This document shows positions 14,206 through 14,529 of a stretch of 14,529 nucleotides of DNA, piece by piece. The translations under genes were made by a program, and so were the position numbers. Source of the stretch: CAZYJR01 sp964647905. Its GTDB lineage: Bacteria; Desulfobacterota; DSM-4660; Desulfatiglandales; HGW-15. The DNA lies in contig CAZYJR010000056.1 of assembly GCA_964647905.1 (NCBI GenBank), forward strand, positions 1 through 14,529. The letters are read 5' to 3'. Below the pieces are notes generated by a model. It was given only the letters and a program-made list of their open reading frames with translations. It ran no database searches and was not told the origin of the DNA. Position 1 is the first letter of the stretch. The number at the start of each line of letters is the position of its first letter.

Positions 14206-14529
14206 GCAGGGCGTGCCGCAGTAATTCCTTTAGCTGCCTGCGCGATTCCATGGCCATGATGCGATCCTCCAAGTCCCGGGGAATCACGCCGAAACGCTCC
14301 GCCAGTGCCTCCTGCACCATCTCCCGGGCCTCTTCCAGCATCCCCTTCCGGATGCCCTCCTCTATACCTCGCTGGATGCCCTGCTCCATGCCCTGCTGCA
14401 TGCCCTGCTCCATACCTCGCTGCATGCCCTGCTCCATACCTCGCTGCATGCCCTGCTGCATGCCGTGTTCCAGGCCCTCGTCGTAGCCTTCTTTCTTGAT
14501 CATCTCGTAGGCAGCCGACTCCATCATGA
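14165..14529 (-). CDS. Rpn-family (PD-(D/E)XK nuclease/transposase-like) protein, C-terminal part
   Basis: Rpn proteins are recombination-promoting nuclease/transposase-like proteins; many end in a run of Gly-containing four-residue repeats followed by a helical tail. The visible 120 codons show exactly this: 13 four-residue units starting with Gly (residues 14-65 from the first visible Met; GMQQ, GMQR, GMEQ and variants), then ALAERFGVIPRDLEDRI and a helical end closing with EVREFLG. The frame is open to the right edge; the ATG-ATG at 14527-14522 is very near the window end, so the nuclease domain should lie outside and this Met is probably internal. No catalytic residues are in view. Assignment rests on the repeat and tail only. 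Confidence 0.7.
   Translation of the reverse strand, partial: MMESAAYEMIKKEGYDEGLEHGMQQGMQRGMEQGMQRGMEQGMQQGMEQGIQRGIEEGIRKGMLEEAREMVQEALAERFGVIPRDLEDRIMAMESRRQLKELLRHALRVQSIDEVREFLG
14369..14464 (-). repeat. 12-base tandem repeat (eight copies) inside the Rpn-type gene
   Basis: Eight near-identical 12-base units encode GMQQ/GMQR/GMEQ/GIQR tetrapeptides. Adjacent units alternate between two types (encoding MQ or ME after Gly), and some are identical at DNA level, so copy number can change by slippage without breaking the frame. The period of four residues predicts a helix with a glycine stripe on one face. Confidence 0.85.

Noticed and set aside
14369..14464. CRISPR-like repeat array
   Set aside because: The 12-base units have no spacers and are in-frame codons of a protein repeat.

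Overview
The window is a GC-rich bacterial chromosome segment dominated by an exopolysaccharide / exosortase (EpsH-type protein-sorting) locus. Gene content (PEP-CTERM-type EPS genes, a sigma-54 activator, an HDOD kinase, a zeta-toxin remnant and an Rpn-family gene) suits a Gram-negative, deltaproteobacterial-type organism. The taxonomic call is an inference from gene families; no rRNA or tRNA is present to settle it.

Layout. Ten consecutive genes from about 13360 down to 185 lie on the minus strand with gaps of 0-60 bases. In transcription order they are: an HDOD-GAF-histidine kinase; a REC-PAS-histidine kinase-REC hybrid; a CPBP/CAAX-type membrane protease of the exosortase-associated kind; a receiver-less sigma-54 activator; a Wza-like export protein; an outer-membrane beta-barrel protein; a Wzz-like chain-length protein; a BY-kinase-type ATPase; an initiating sugar transferase; EpsI; and the exosortase (eleven genes in all when EpsI and the exosortase are counted separately). 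The largest internal gap (8433-8492) holds an inverted repeat over the protease stop codon and a perfect TTGACA box. I therefore read two transcription units: sensory genes plus protease, then activator plus EPS and exosortase genes.

How the genes fit together. The sugar transferase would start a lipid-linked repeat unit. The chain-length protein and tyrosine kinase would control polymer length, and the export protein and beta-barrel would carry polymer across the outer membrane. EpsI and the exosortase would process proteins bearing a C-terminal sorting tail. No glycosyltransferase, flippase, polymerase or sorted substrate protein lies in the window. The two kinases and the sigma-54 activator look like the control module, but the activator has no receiver domain, so how the phosphorelay reaches it is not visible.

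Right end. Positions 13361-13956 are mostly non-coding. Within them is a plus-strand fragment that looks like a piece of a zeta-toxin-family kinase (about 13828-13941), directly ahead of an intact 60-residue gene of the kind I associate with such toxins. The window closes with the C-terminal part of an Rpn-type (PD-(D/E)XK nuclease/transposase family) protein containing a run of four-residue repeats.

Left end. Positions 1-184 after the exosortase hold no convincing gene, only a weak short reading frame or promoter-like signal and a short GC hairpin.
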